A program made the translations under genes and the position numbers. The notes under the pieces are model-generated. The model made no database searches. It saw nothing but the letters and a program-made list of their open reading frames with translations, and was not told the DNA's origin. Shown here piece after piece: positions 7,409 to 15,897 of a DNA stretch of 64,000 nucleotides. Source of the DNA: Treponema sp. (GTDB taxonomy: Bacteria > Spirochaetota > Spirochaetia > Treponematales > Breznakiellaceae); the NCBI GenBank assembly GCA_009777735.1, contig WRLF01000007.1:1-64000 (forward strand). The letters are read 5' to 3'. Position 1 is the stretch's first letter, and each line of letters starts with the position of its first letter.

Positions 7409-7714
7409 TTAACGCCCCAGTATATACATTAAAATGGCAATGACGGCAATAAAAGCGCAGATGGAAAAAACATATACCCACAGGGGGAGGGGGCCTGCGG
7501 GAACTTTTTTTTCCGGTAGCCGGTAATCGCCTGTTTTTGGAGCCGAGTAGCCGCACGACGGGCATCCGCCAAGGAATGTTTTTTCTTCACCCGAATGACC
7601 GCACGACGGACAGCGTATTGATGAAAAAAACCTTCCACACTGCGGACAGGCTTTTGTATTTCTGTCAACTTCGGTATTACAGTTATCGCAAAAAAAACGG
7701 GGCTTTTTGCTCAA
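7409..7714 (-). CDS. double zinc-ribbon membrane protein
   Basis: There are 101 residues with four CxxC pairs: CDNC and CPQC form one ribbon (about 9-26), CPSC and CPSC a second (about 35-54). A proline-rich linker and one C-terminal membrane helix (LWVYVFSICAFIAVIAILMYIL) follow. It is probably an inner-membrane protein with a cytoplasmic metal-binding head. It lies next to the FmdB-type zinc ribbon gene. No specific function is recognised. Confidence 0.75.
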   Translation of the reverse strand: MSKKPRFFCDNCNTEVDRNTKACPQCGRFFSSIRCPSCGHSGEEKTFLGGCPSCGYSAPKTGDYRLPEKKVPAGPLPLWVYVFSICAFIAVIAILMYILGR

Positions 7715-7723
7715 TTGAATTTC

Positions 7724-8065
7724 CTAAGCGCTTTTAACCGCAGACTCTGTTTTATTTTTTGGGCAGCTGCTGCAGGGGCTTGCTCCTCCGCCGGAGGTAT
7801 TTCCACCGGCGGCAGCGGCCGGGCAAGCGGTGTCTGATGGTTTTTCCGGTTTTGCTGCAGTTCCGGGAACAGTGCCTGTTTTACTGCCGGACTTGTCGGT
7901 CACATAAAAACCGGAACCTTTGAAAATTACACCGGCGCCTCCGGAAATAAGCCTGCGGATTTTTTTTCCGCATTGAGGGCATTTTTTCAGGGGATCATCG
8001 CTCATTGCCTGAAAAATTTCAAAGTTGTGGCTGCAATTATCGCATTCATATCCATAAGTTGGCAT
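7724..8065 (-). CDS. FmdB-family zinc ribbon regulatory protein
   Basis: A 113-residue protein starting MPTYGYECDNCSHNFEIFQ, the hallmark of the FmdB/CxxC_CxxC_SSSS family, with CDNC and CPQC metal ligands (about 8-37). The rest is low-complexity Gly/Ala/Ser and ends with a CSSCP motif. The first four residues of the longer frame are dropped because they start at GTG and the family begins MPxYxYxC. The role is usually called transcriptional regulation but is poorly known. Confidence 0.85.
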   Translation of the reverse strand: MPTYGYECDNCSHNFEIFQAMSDDPLKKCPQCGKKIRRLISGGAGVIFKGSGFYVTDKSGSKTGTVPGTAAKPEKPSDTACPAAAAGGNTSGGGASPCSSCPKNKTESAVKSA

Positions 8066-8076
8066 AATAAAACTCA

Positions 8077-9144
8077 CTATAATGAAAACAAATTAAAAAG
8101 TAAAGCCAGCTCACTACCGCTGTATGCATTTGTTTTTATGATTAGGTTTCTGCCATCCTGTTCCGGCGGATTGGAAAAAAGCATGGCAGCCAGTATTGAT
8201 GCAGCATCCGGAGATTCGGTAACACTGCCGGATCCTTGCGGGATAAATCCCCTCCCAATGTTAAAAAGTGCCGATAACGATCGTGCCTGTGTTGCACCGG
8301 CAACCTGTATTTTAATATGAATCGTATATTGCTGTTCACTGCCGGAAGCAGGGGGTTCGTTCATGGAAAATAAGCTGATATATATTTGTTCAGCCGGAAT
8401 TTGAATGGGGATAGCCATTTCCCGTAATTTCTGATTAAGGAAATTTCCAGGGTCAACAAGCCAGCAGGAAAGGACAGCGCCTCTGCGGAATTCAGGCAAC
8501 CCTTCAGGCATTTCTGTTCTCTGATTACCGGGGAAAGGATCGACAGGAGACTCGCCTATGGAAGTTATAGCAAATATTTCCCTTGAATTGAGTGCTATCG
8601 ACAGCATGCTCATTGCCGAATACCAATATACTGAACCTGATTGCGGTGAGCGCTGTTTTTTAAAATTTCTGTTTGATCCCAGGGCCATTCTTGCCCCAAA
8701 AGCGGGATAATTACCCTGCGCTGCCAACTGGATGTGCGGCATCACTTGCTGATCGCCTTCTTGCGGACTTTCCTGGGGGGTAACAGCAATAATTGCGCTA
8801 TGAGTCCTGTTAACCATTTTCACGACTTGCCGGTCGGTTAATAAGGGAGAATTCAACTGATCCAGGATAGGCTTTGAATTTCTTACATCAGCGAAAATAT
8901 AGGCAAAAGCTCCCGGTTCCAGAGGAATATACTGCTCGGTGTCAGTCACCGTTGGCGCGGTACTGCAGGAGAGGAGGAAGGTAAAAAATAAAAGGTAAAA
9001 GATAAAAATGAGGAGGGACCGGGGACCAGGGACCGGGGATCGGGGACCGGAGTATGGGAGTTTGTGTTTAAAAATTTGAATATGAGAGCGGTATCCAAGA
9101 TTTGATATTACTCTTAACTTCCTTGAATCAATATAATCTTCCAA
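8077..9144 (-). CDS. putative lipoprotein whose signal peptide is built from 7-bp repeats
   Basis: A protein of 355 residues with lipobox LLSC; Cys60 is the expected lipidated residue. The start is TTG, six bases after a perfect AGGAGG, at the end of ileS, implying translational coupling. The N-terminus is unusually long. Residues about 32-43 come from five GGGACCG-type heptamers (9015-9049), and the hydrophobic core (LLIFIFYLLFFTFLL) from TTTTACC-type heptamers (8979-9013). The mature part has no recognised domain and is probably anchored in the periplasm or at the surface. Confidence 0.65.
   Translation of the reverse strand: MEDYIDSRKLRVISNLGYRSHIQIFKHKLPYSGPRSPVPGPRSLLIFIFYLLFFTFLLSCSTAPTVTDTEQYIPLEPGAFAYIFADVRNSKPILDQLNSPLLTDRQVVKMVNRTHSAIIAVTPQESPQEGDQQVMPHIQLAAQGNYPAFGARMALGSNRNFKKQRSPQSGSVYWYSAMSMLSIALNSREIFAITSIGESPVDPFPGNQRTEMPEGLPEFRRGAVLSCWLVDPGNFLNQKLREMAIPIQIPAEQIYISLFSMNEPPASGSEQQYTIHIKIQVAGATQARSLSALFNIGRGFIPQGSGSVTESPDAASILAAMLFSNPPEQDGRNLIIKTNAYSGSELALLFNLFSL
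8979..9049. repeat. two adjoining heptamer arrays inside a signal-peptide coding region
   Basis: On the plus strand AGGTAAA-type units run from 8979 to about 9013, followed by five GGGACCG-type units (9015-9049). Both keep an exact 7-bp period. They encode the signal peptide and its extended N-region in the lipoprotein gene. Confidence 0.8.
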
Positions 9145-9145
9145 A

Positions 9146-12100
9146 TCAATCCTCCTGATCCCTGAATTTCTCTATCTTCACAAACCACGTGTCATCACCG
9201 GCTTCCATGGGGATTTGGCCTTCGGTCTTTGCCCAGGCAGTTTCTGGGGCGAGAGTCTCCGAGGCTACAGTGCTGCCAAGTTCGTTCCACGCTTCATGTA
9301 ATGCATCAGAGCCGTATACAGTCAGTTTGATTCTGTCGGTAACCGACAGACCAATTTCTTTGCGGTTGTTCTGCACACCGCGGATTAAGTCGCGTATGTC
9401 GCCTTCCCGGGAAAGGTCGCGGGTAATTTCCGTATCCAGGCCGACAGTAAGGGTTCCTTCGTTCAATATCCGCAAATTTGCCTTTTCGTTGCGCCTGACG
9501 TCAAGTTTATCGGCGGTTATTTCAAATGTGCGTAAACTGCCGTCATAAGATGGTATGTCAAGCGAGAGCGAAGCTCCTGCAAGCAGCCCCTGAATTTCTT
9601 TTTGATCCAATGCTTCGATTTTAGCGGCAGCGGTTTTCATGTCTTTGCCCAGTTCTTTACCCAGTATGCGGAAATTGGCTTTAACTTCATACTCAACCAG
9701 GTCTTCTTCGTTATCTTTGAAGATCACTTCTTTTACATTGAGTTCCTCGCGGATTATATCAGCCATTTCAAGGAGCGCTTTTTTTTCATCAGGGTTACGC
9801 GTAACGAGTTCTGCCTCCCTCAGAGGCTGGCGTACTTTAATATTGTACTGTGATCGAAGCGCGCGGCCCATTGATACCGCCTGCTGTACTGCCGCCATGC
9901 GGAACTCCAGCGAACGGTCGCGGCGTTCTTCTTTTGGTACCGGGAAATCAGCCAGATGCACCGATTCGGGGTCTGCGGCCTTGCGAAGGTTCTGCCAAAT
10001 TGCATCGGTGGTGAACGGCATGAATGGCGCGGCAATGGTGATAATTTTTTTGAGCACATCGTACAATGTGCCGTAGGCTTCGGTTTTGTCGGTATCCTGT
10101 TCATAACCGTCTTTGCTTACCGCCCGCCAGAAACGGCGGCGGGAGCGGCGAATGTACCAGTTGTTTAATTGATTGATGAATTCCACAATCGGGTCAACGG
10201 CGCGGGATAAATCATAAGCATCAAGCGCATTGCCTGCTTTTTCCGTCAAGTGTTCCGCTTCTGACAGAATCCATTGGTCCAAAGGACTGCTGGGACGATC
10301 GGGTGCGCCGTCGGGATATATGCCGTCAATGGTGGCATAAGTAACAAAGAAAATGTATGCGTTCCACAGCGGGATGATGATGCTTTTCATCACTTCGCGC
10401 ACCCCTTCGTCACTAAAGCGAAGGTCGTCCGCCTTTACCACTGCGGAGTGTACCAAAAAAAGCCGCAGGGTGTCCGCACCGAATGTATTAATTACTTCCA
10501 TCGGGTCGGTGTAGTTGCGCAGGCTTTTACTCATCTTCTTGCCGTCTGCGGCAAGGACAAGACCGTTAACCACACAGTTTTTAAATGCCGGTTTTTTGAA
10601 CAATGCCGCCGCCAGTACGGTGAGAGTGTAGAACCAGCCCCTCGTTTGATCGAGCCCTTCGCTGATAAAGTCGGCAGGGAAGTGGTTTTCAAAAAATTCT
10701 TTATTTTCAAAAGGATAATGGCTTTGCGCATACGGCATGGCACCCGATTCAAACCAGCAGTCAAGCACTTCGGGGATTCGCCGCATTTCTTTTCCGCATG
10801 TGCATGGAATAACAATATCGTCAACAAAATGTTTATGGAGGTCTTCAGGGTATACGCCGGACAGTTCTTCCAATTCCTTGCGGCTGCCGACACAGATTAT
10901 TTTTTCGCAATCGCCGCAGCGCCAGATGGGCAGGGGGTTGCCCCAGTAACGGTTACGGCTGATGGCCCAATCCCGCGCACCTTCCAGCCATTTGCCAAAC
11001 CTGCCATCCTTGATGTGTTCCGGTACCCAGTACACTTCACTGTTTGCTTTCAGCATATCGCCTTTAATTTTTTCTACATTGACAAACCACGAGCCAATAG
11101 CGCGATAAATGAGCGCCTGCCCGCAGCGCCAGCAGTGGGGGTAGGGATGGAGAAGCTGATCCCGTTTGAACAATTTGCCTTCGGTCTTGAGCTTATCAAT
11201 AATGCCTTTGTCTGCATCCTTGACAAACAACCCCGCGAAATCAACAACCTCTTCGGTAAATTTACACTCGGCATCAACAGGACAGATCACCGGAATGCCG
11301 GTTTTTTTGAGTACTCGCGCATCGTCCTCGCCAAACCCCGGCGCGGTATGAACGATTCCCGTTCCGTCATTCGTGGTAACATAATCCCCAGGATACGTCT
11401 TAAACGCATTTTCCGTAGCTGTATCAACAAAGTACGGAAACAACGGTTCGTACTCAATCCCCAATAGATCCGTGCCTTTTTTTCGCCAGACAATCCGGTA
11501 CTGCTCAGAGTCTTTGTAGTAAGCGGGAAGGCGGGCTTCTGCAAGTATGTAGTGGCTAGGGGTAAGGGGTGAGGGGTGAGGGGTAAGGTCTTCGATGAGG
11601 ACGTAGTCGATGTCTGGACCTAAAACAAGAGCGAGGTTTGAAGGTAATGTCCACGGAGTAGTAGTCCATGCAAGGAAGTAGGTATTGGGAGGTAAAGGGG
11701 ATCGGGGTTCAGTATTCGGACTACCGGGATATATCTCGGTAGTAACATTGATTTCCGAATAACGATCCCTGTTCCCTGTTCCCTGTTCCCTGTTCCCTGA
11801 ATCAACCTTGAATCTAACTGTTATCGCCGGATCATGCACATCCTTGTAACCGCCGAGGTTGAGTTCATGGTTGGAAAGTACAGTAGCGCAGCGGGGACAG
11901 TAGGGGAGGATGTAGTGGCCTTCGTATAACAGGCCTTTGTCGTGGAGGGATTTTACTACCCACCAGATTGTTTCCATGTAATCGGGGGCCATTGTTTTGT
12001 AGTCATTGTCGAAATCTACCCAGCGGCCAAGCCGGGTGATGGTACGCCGCCATTCCTGCACATACCGTAAAACCGAAGCGCGGCAGGCTTCGTTGAATTG

Positions 12101-12460
12101 CGTTATGCCGTAACGTTCTATGTCTGTTTTGGAATTGAGGTTAAGTTCCTGTTCGATAAGGTTTTCTACGGGCAGTCCGTGGCAGTCCCAGCCAAAACGG
12201 CGTTCGACTTTTTTGCCTTTCATTGCCTGGTAGCGGGGGATAATGTCCTTGATGGTGTTGGGGACAAAATGCCCGAAGTGGGGGAGGCCGGTAGCAAAGG
12301 GCGGACCGTCGTAAAACACGTATTCCTGCGCCTCGCCGCCTCCGGGTGGCGCGTCCCGCCGGGAAACGGATTTTTTAAAGATGTTGTTCTTTTCCCAGAA
12401 ATCAAGAATTTCCTCTTCCATTTTGGGAAAATTCACTTTGGTGTCCACTGGTTTATACAC
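9146..12460 (-). CDS. ileS: isoleucyl-tRNA synthetase
   Basis: A class I synthetase of 1104 residues, of the long eukaryote-like IleRS type common in spirochaetes. HFGH (61-64) is the HIGH motif and KKMSKS lies near 639; the editing domain contains TYFLAWTTTPWTLPSNLAL. The start is GTG after CAGGAG, with TATAAT upstream. There are four oddities. Residues about 34-45 (DAPPGGGEA) derive from a palindromic element. Residues 221-232, about 248-254 and 291-300 derive from heptamer repeats inside the editing region. All are in frame and the enzyme looks intact, so the inserts probably lie in surface loops. Confidence 0.95.
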   Translation of the reverse strand: MYKPVDTKVNFPKMEEEILDFWEKNNIFKKSVSRRDAPPGGGEAQEYVFYDGPPFATGLPHFGHFVPNTIKDIIPRYQAMKGKKVERRFGWDCHGLPVENLIEQELNLNSKTDIERYGITQFNEACRASVLRYVQEWRRTITRLGRWVDFDNDYKTMAPDYMETIWWVVKSLHDKGLLYEGHYILPYCPRCATVLSNHELNLGGYKDVHDPAITVRFKVDSGNREQGTGNRDRYSEINVTTEIYPGSPNTEPRSPLPPNTYFLAWTTTPWTLPSNLALVLGPDIDYVLIEDLTPHPSPLTPSHYILAEARLPAYYKDSEQYRIVWRKKGTDLLGIEYEPLFPYFVDTATENAFKTYPGDYVTTNDGTGIVHTAPGFGEDDARVLKKTGIPVICPVDAECKFTEEVVDFAGLFVKDADKGIIDKLKTEGKLFKRDQLLHPYPHCWRCGQALIYRAIGSWFVNVEKIKGDMLKANSEVYWVPEHIKDGRFGKWLEGARDWAISRNRYWGNPLPIWRCGDCEKIICVGSRKELEELSGVYPEDLHKHFVDDIVIPCTCGKEMRRIPEVLDCWFESGAMPYAQSHYPFENKEFFENHFPADFISEGLDQTRGWFYTLTVLAAALFKKPAFKNCVVNGLVLAADGKKMSKSLRNYTDPMEVINTFGADTLRLFLVHSAVVKADDLRFSDEGVREVMKSIIIPLWNAYIFFVTYATIDGIYPDGAPDRPSSPLDQWILSEAEHLTEKAGNALDAYDLSRAVDPIVEFINQLNNWYIRRSRRRFWRAVSKDGYEQDTDKTEAYGTLYDVLKKIITIAAPFMPFTTDAIWQNLRKAADPESVHLADFPVPKEERRDRSLEFRMAAVQQAVSMGRALRSQYNIKVRQPLREAELVTRNPDEKKALLEMADIIREELNVKEVIFKDNEEDLVEYEVKANFRILGKELGKDMKTAAAKIEALDQKEIQGLLAGASLSLDIPSYDGSLRTFEITADKLDVRRNEKANLRILNEGTLTVGLDTEITRDLSREGDIRDLIRGVQNNRKEIGLSVTDRIKLTVYGSDALHEAWNELGSTVASETLAPETAWAKTEGQIPMEAGDDTWFVKIEKFRDQED
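11559..11588. repeat. heptamer repeat GGGGTRA x4 within ileS
   Basis: Four units, GGGGTAA, GGGGTGA, GGGGTGA and GGGGTAA, run without interruption. On the coding strand they give LTPHPSPLTP, foreign to IleRS in composition. Confidence 0.85.
11697..11798. repeat. two further heptamer arrays within ileS
   Basis: GGGGATC/GGGGTTC/AGTATTC units lie at about 11697-11717. Five GATCCCT/GTTCCCT units lie at 11764-11798 and encode GNREQGTGNRD in IleRS. Three units of seven make 21 bp, so arrays in multiples of three preserve frame. Confidence 0.85.
12331..12355. repeat. small palindromic element in ileS
   Basis: On the minus strand the core CACCCGGAGGCG with flanks GACGCGC and GCGAGG matches copies in queA, hisS and the DUF3006 gene. 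It encodes DAPPGGGE. Confidence 0.7.
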
Positions 12461-12495
12461 AAAAAACTCCTGCGATTATTATATCAAAAGAATAT

Positions 12496-15216
12496 TTATT
12501 TTTCCATTAAGCTGATAACACCATCCCAGTCAGGCGGCGGAGAGTCGTGAATATAAGACTCGCTGCGTTTTGCATATAACCCGGCTACATTGTCATCGGG
12601 GCGCTGTTGATTCAATTTTGAAAAAAGCAAGGCGGCATTGGTAAATTGCCGGTTTTCCAGTTGGCTGATTGCTTTTTCCCAGTCATCTATCTGCTGCCGC
12701 TTTGTTTCGTCCATTTCGCTTTCAAGATACAATAATTCATAGAGGCGAATCGGGGTATTGATACCGACAACCCGTACTTTATCGAGTTTTCGGCTGAAGA
12801 ATCCCGGTCCCGCCTGCGCCTGGGTATACTCGCTTATCAAAATACCGTCTGTCTGGTATTGCTTGTTTACACCCTCAAGCCGGGAGGACAGGTTTACCGC
12901 ATGGCCCATTACCGTATAGTTTAATTTAGTTTCAGACCCCATATTCCCCACAACCATTTCTCCGGTGTTAATACCTATACGGGTAAATAATGGTACAGAG
13001 ATAATACCTTCTGCAAGCAATTGTTTGTTCAACTCCACCTCGGCTTTTTGCATGGCAAGAGCGCTGCGGCAAGCCAGCGCCGCATGATCTTCGCGGTAAA
13101 TTGGCGCACCAAAAAAAGCAACAATGGCATCGCCAATGAATTTATCGATGGTTCCCTGGTTTTCCATTATGATATTACTCATTACTGTGAGGTACTTATT
13201 GAGCATTTGTACGAGCAGGGCAGGATCCATGCCTTCTGAGAATGTAGAAAAACCTTTGAGATCGGTAAAAAGCACGGACATTTCACGCTTCTCGCCGCCA
13301 AGGTTTAGTTTAGACGGATCGGCGATAAGCTCGGACACCACACTGGGTGATAGGTAGGTGGAAAAGGCTTTACGGATAAACTGCTTTTCCCGCTCCGACC
13401 CGGCAAAAAAGACTATTTCCCGTAAAATGACGGCGCTGGCCGTGGTTAAACACGCAATGAGGGGGTTGAAAAAAATACCCGTGTATCGGAACAGGAGAGC
13501 CGAGGCTGCAATAAAAGCGATGATGACTGAAAATCCCAAAACCGATCTGGGTACGGGCAAAAATTTAGCGCTGGCAATAAAAAACAACAGTACCAGTACC
13601 ATAGAAATCAACAAACGCCACTGTTTGGCAACAGGGACAAGGAAAATATCCGACAGGATCATGTCCAGTACGACTCCGTGTGTACCTACATTGACATACT
13701 GACCGTGAAATGGGTTAACTCCAATATCGGTCGTGCCGGTATCGGAACGGCCCAGTATGGCGAATCGGTCCCGCACCTTGCCTTCAATTTCCGCGCTGAG
13801 TTCTTCGTATTTATCCAGGTTGATCTGCACATACTCTGCTAGCGTTGCGATGAAGGAAGCTTCATTGTAAATCATCTCCGCCATTCCGGGATTTGTCTCA
13901 GCAAGCGCTTCCGCCAGCATTAGTACTTTTTCCGCGGGCTGCAGATCGATGATTTCCCTCATTAGTTGCCGGCTCTGACTTCGGGTATCCACATAGGCAT
14001 CGAAATCTTCATCGGATGTATTTTCCAATGCAGCATGCCGCAGTTCACGAATCTCGGTAAAAACCCCTTCCAATTGCCTGACAATTCTATGCATGCTTGC
14101 AAAAGAATCATCAAATCGATAAAAAAACTCAATATCCGCTCTGTTAAAAAGCCGGGTAAAATATTCCATTTCGGCTTCAATATCATCAAGCAGGGAAAAG
14201 TTGCCAAAGGAAATATGATCATAGCTTTCAATATAGGTTTCTTTGGGCCAGTCGAGCAGCATCCTGCCGTTGCCGTCAAGGGGAATGGAAATGTTCCTCG
14301 TTTCACCGTCAGGCATCATGGCGTTTTTGATGAACATTCTGTGCCTGCTCAAATCCAGTTCCGGGTTTCCCAGATAATGCATAAGGGGGGCAAAGGCAAG
14401 CTGCAGATACCAGTGGCCGTGGATATTTTGCGCAAGGTCTATGCGCCGCCGCACACCGTCGCTGTCGATTTCGACATTCGTAAAACCCGCACCTTGCGCC
14501 GCTCTGGAAAGGTCGCGCAGGGCGGGCAGAATCTCCTTATAGTTTCCTTTGTTGGCGTTTGCCGCCGCATTGACCGGATAGGAAAAAAGCTCTTCTGCCA
14601 AAAAACGCCGCCCGGCATGTTCTTCAGAAAAGATTTTATCGCCAAGGTTCAGTGATGACCAGCTTTTACCGAAAAGCGCCGATGCATCAATGAGGTATTT
14701 ATCATTATCCCGTGCAACATTCTCTGCTCTTGCCAGGAGGCGTTCATGCTCGCCGCCAATATGCACTGATAAATCCCAGGAATACTGGTCAATATCTCCG
14801 GAGGGAATCCGATTCGCTCTGATGGAATCGATAAGTTGCGAAACCCTGGTGTTTATTCCAGTAAAACTCTGGCCAAAATCAGCAGGCAGTCCGTTTTTTA
14901 GATAATTGGTATCTACTCCCAGCGGCCCGTGGTCAATAAATTCAATATCGAATATGACTGCGCGGGCGCCGTATTCTTTAAGCCGTAAAAGACCGTCTGC
15001 GGGAATTGAGCGGGGCCAGGGGAAAACACCGTTATACGCAATGGCATTATCATCCACGTCAAGAAAAATCACATCGCTTATGCGTTCCCGTTCGGCCCTG
15101 ACCTTAAGGAGTACATCGTACACACGATATCCCAGTCCGTCAAAAACTTTAAATGAGTATAACAACGAGAAAAAAACAACAACAGCAGATCCTATAATGA
15201 GATTTTTCCGGTTCAT
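12496..15216 (-). CDS. CHASE2-domain adenylate/guanylate cyclase
   Basis: This is a 906-residue membrane sensor-cyclase. After a first membrane helix comes a CHASE2 extracellular sensor (VIFLDVDDNAIAYNGVFPWPRS, ARAVIFDIEFIDHG). Three membrane helices follow (about 535-620), then a class III cyclase domain. The catalytic domain shows MSVLFTDLKGFSTFSE with metal-binding Asp, GTIDKFIGDAIVAFFGAP, and GINTGEMVVGNMG. The short C-terminal tail is helical. It should turn an external signal into cAMP or cGMP. It lies 9 bp after a FecR gene and two envelope genes, like the cyclase/FecR clusters of other treponemes (from memory). Confidence 0.9.
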   Translation of the reverse strand: MNRKNLIIGSAVVVFFSLLYSFKVFDGLGYRVYDVLLKVRAERERISDVIFLDVDDNAIAYNGVFPWPRSIPADGLLRLKEYGARAVIFDIEFIDHGPLGVDTNYLKNGLPADFGQSFTGINTRVSQLIDSIRANRIPSGDIDQYSWDLSVHIGGEHERLLARAENVARDNDKYLIDASALFGKSWSSLNLGDKIFSEEHAGRRFLAEELFSYPVNAAANANKGNYKEILPALRDLSRAAQGAGFTNVEIDSDGVRRRIDLAQNIHGHWYLQLAFAPLMHYLGNPELDLSRHRMFIKNAMMPDGETRNISIPLDGNGRMLLDWPKETYIESYDHISFGNFSLLDDIEAEMEYFTRLFNRADIEFFYRFDDSFASMHRIVRQLEGVFTEIRELRHAALENTSDEDFDAYVDTRSQSRQLMREIIDLQPAEKVLMLAEALAETNPGMAEMIYNEASFIATLAEYVQINLDKYEELSAEIEGKVRDRFAILGRSDTGTTDIGVNPFHGQYVNVGTHGVVLDMILSDIFLVPVAKQWRLLISMVLVLLFFIASAKFLPVPRSVLGFSVIIAFIAASALLFRYTGIFFNPLIACLTTASAVILREIVFFAGSEREKQFIRKAFSTYLSPSVVSELIADPSKLNLGGEKREMSVLFTDLKGFSTFSEGMDPALLVQMLNKYLTVMSNIIMENQGTIDKFIGDAIVAFFGAPIYREDHAALACRSALAMQKAEVELNKQLLAEGIISVPLFTRIGINTGEMVVGNMGSETKLNYTVMGHAVNLSSRLEGVNKQYQTDGILISEYTQAQAGPGFFSRKLDKVRVVGINTPIRLYELLYLESEMDETKRQQIDDWEKAISQLENRQFTNAALLFSKLNQQRPDDNVAGLYAKRSESYIHDSPPPDWDGVISLMEK

Positions 15217-15225
15217 CGATTTTAA

Positions 15226-15885
15226 TTAAATGCCGGTATAGACAATGGTAATGAAAAATGTTCCCGGTGAAGAGGATGAATCGCCGGTGTTCCCTGCAGT
15301 GGAATCGGTGCCCGGCGGCGGTGGAGGCTGCAATTCCGCAGCTTTTGTATCCAGGGGGTGTGCCGCTGTGCCGTCTCTTTCAATGCGGCTTCTGTATCCG
15401 GCATTAACCCGCATTACCCTGCCGTGATTTCCCGTAAAACTGACGCTTCCGGAATGTACATGAATGTTGCGGGTGTCAAATTCAAAACTTGTTCCCCGCA
15501 CAGAAGCGGTTGCATTGGGGCTGCTTACCTGCATGGTTGCCCTCGTTCCCGCCGGGGGATTAACGTCCACCCGTACCCTGCCTGCCTGGAGGTTGACATT
15601 GAGGGTTTCAGATCCTGCGGCTGCCTGTATTTCCGTGAGGGTCAGGCGGGTGAGGGGGCGCACGGTAAGCAGCGTGCTGCCAACCGCAATAAGAGCGGAG
15701 CTGTTGAATGCCGTAGAAATAACCGTGTTCGGGCTTATCTGTGAACCCATGCTTGCCGGTGTAAAATCAGTAGAACCGGGGGCTTTTATTTCTACCGTCC
15801 CGCTCAATTCCCTGATTACACCGTTTTGGGCAAAAGCGTTAAACGCTATCGCTGCACAGAAAATCGCTAAAATGATCTTTTTCAT
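15226..15885 (-). CDS. secreted FecR-domain protein
   Basis: A protein of 219 residues with a signal peptide (cleavage near AFAQ, 20) and a FecR domain: GTVEIKAPGSTDF, STLLTVRPLTRLTL, GRVRVDVNPPAGTRATMQVSSPNATASVRGTSFEF. The C-terminus is Pro/Ser/Gly-rich. FecR domains in Gram-negatives with TonB receptors are anti-sigma sensors. Here there is no membrane helix and no sigma gene nearby, so it is more likely a periplasmic or surface partner of the neighbouring barrel and cyclase. Spacing to both neighbours is 9-12 bp. Confidence 0.85.
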   Translation of the reverse strand: MKKIILAIFCAAIAFNAFAQNGVIRELSGTVEIKAPGSTDFTPASMGSQISPNTVISTAFNSSALIAVGSTLLTVRPLTRLTLTEIQAAAGSETLNVNLQAGRVRVDVNPPAGTRATMQVSSPNATASVRGTSFEFDTRNIHVHSGSVSFTGNHGRVMRVNAGYRSRIERDGTAAHPLDTKAAELQPPPPPGTDSTAGNTGDSSSSPGTFFITIVYTGI

Positions 15886-15897
15886 ACATTCTCCTTA

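Noticed and set aside
10274-11467. 397-codon plus-strand ORF inside ileS
   Set aside because: It is a frame shadow of a well-supported synthetase gene; composition is biased and no domain is seen.
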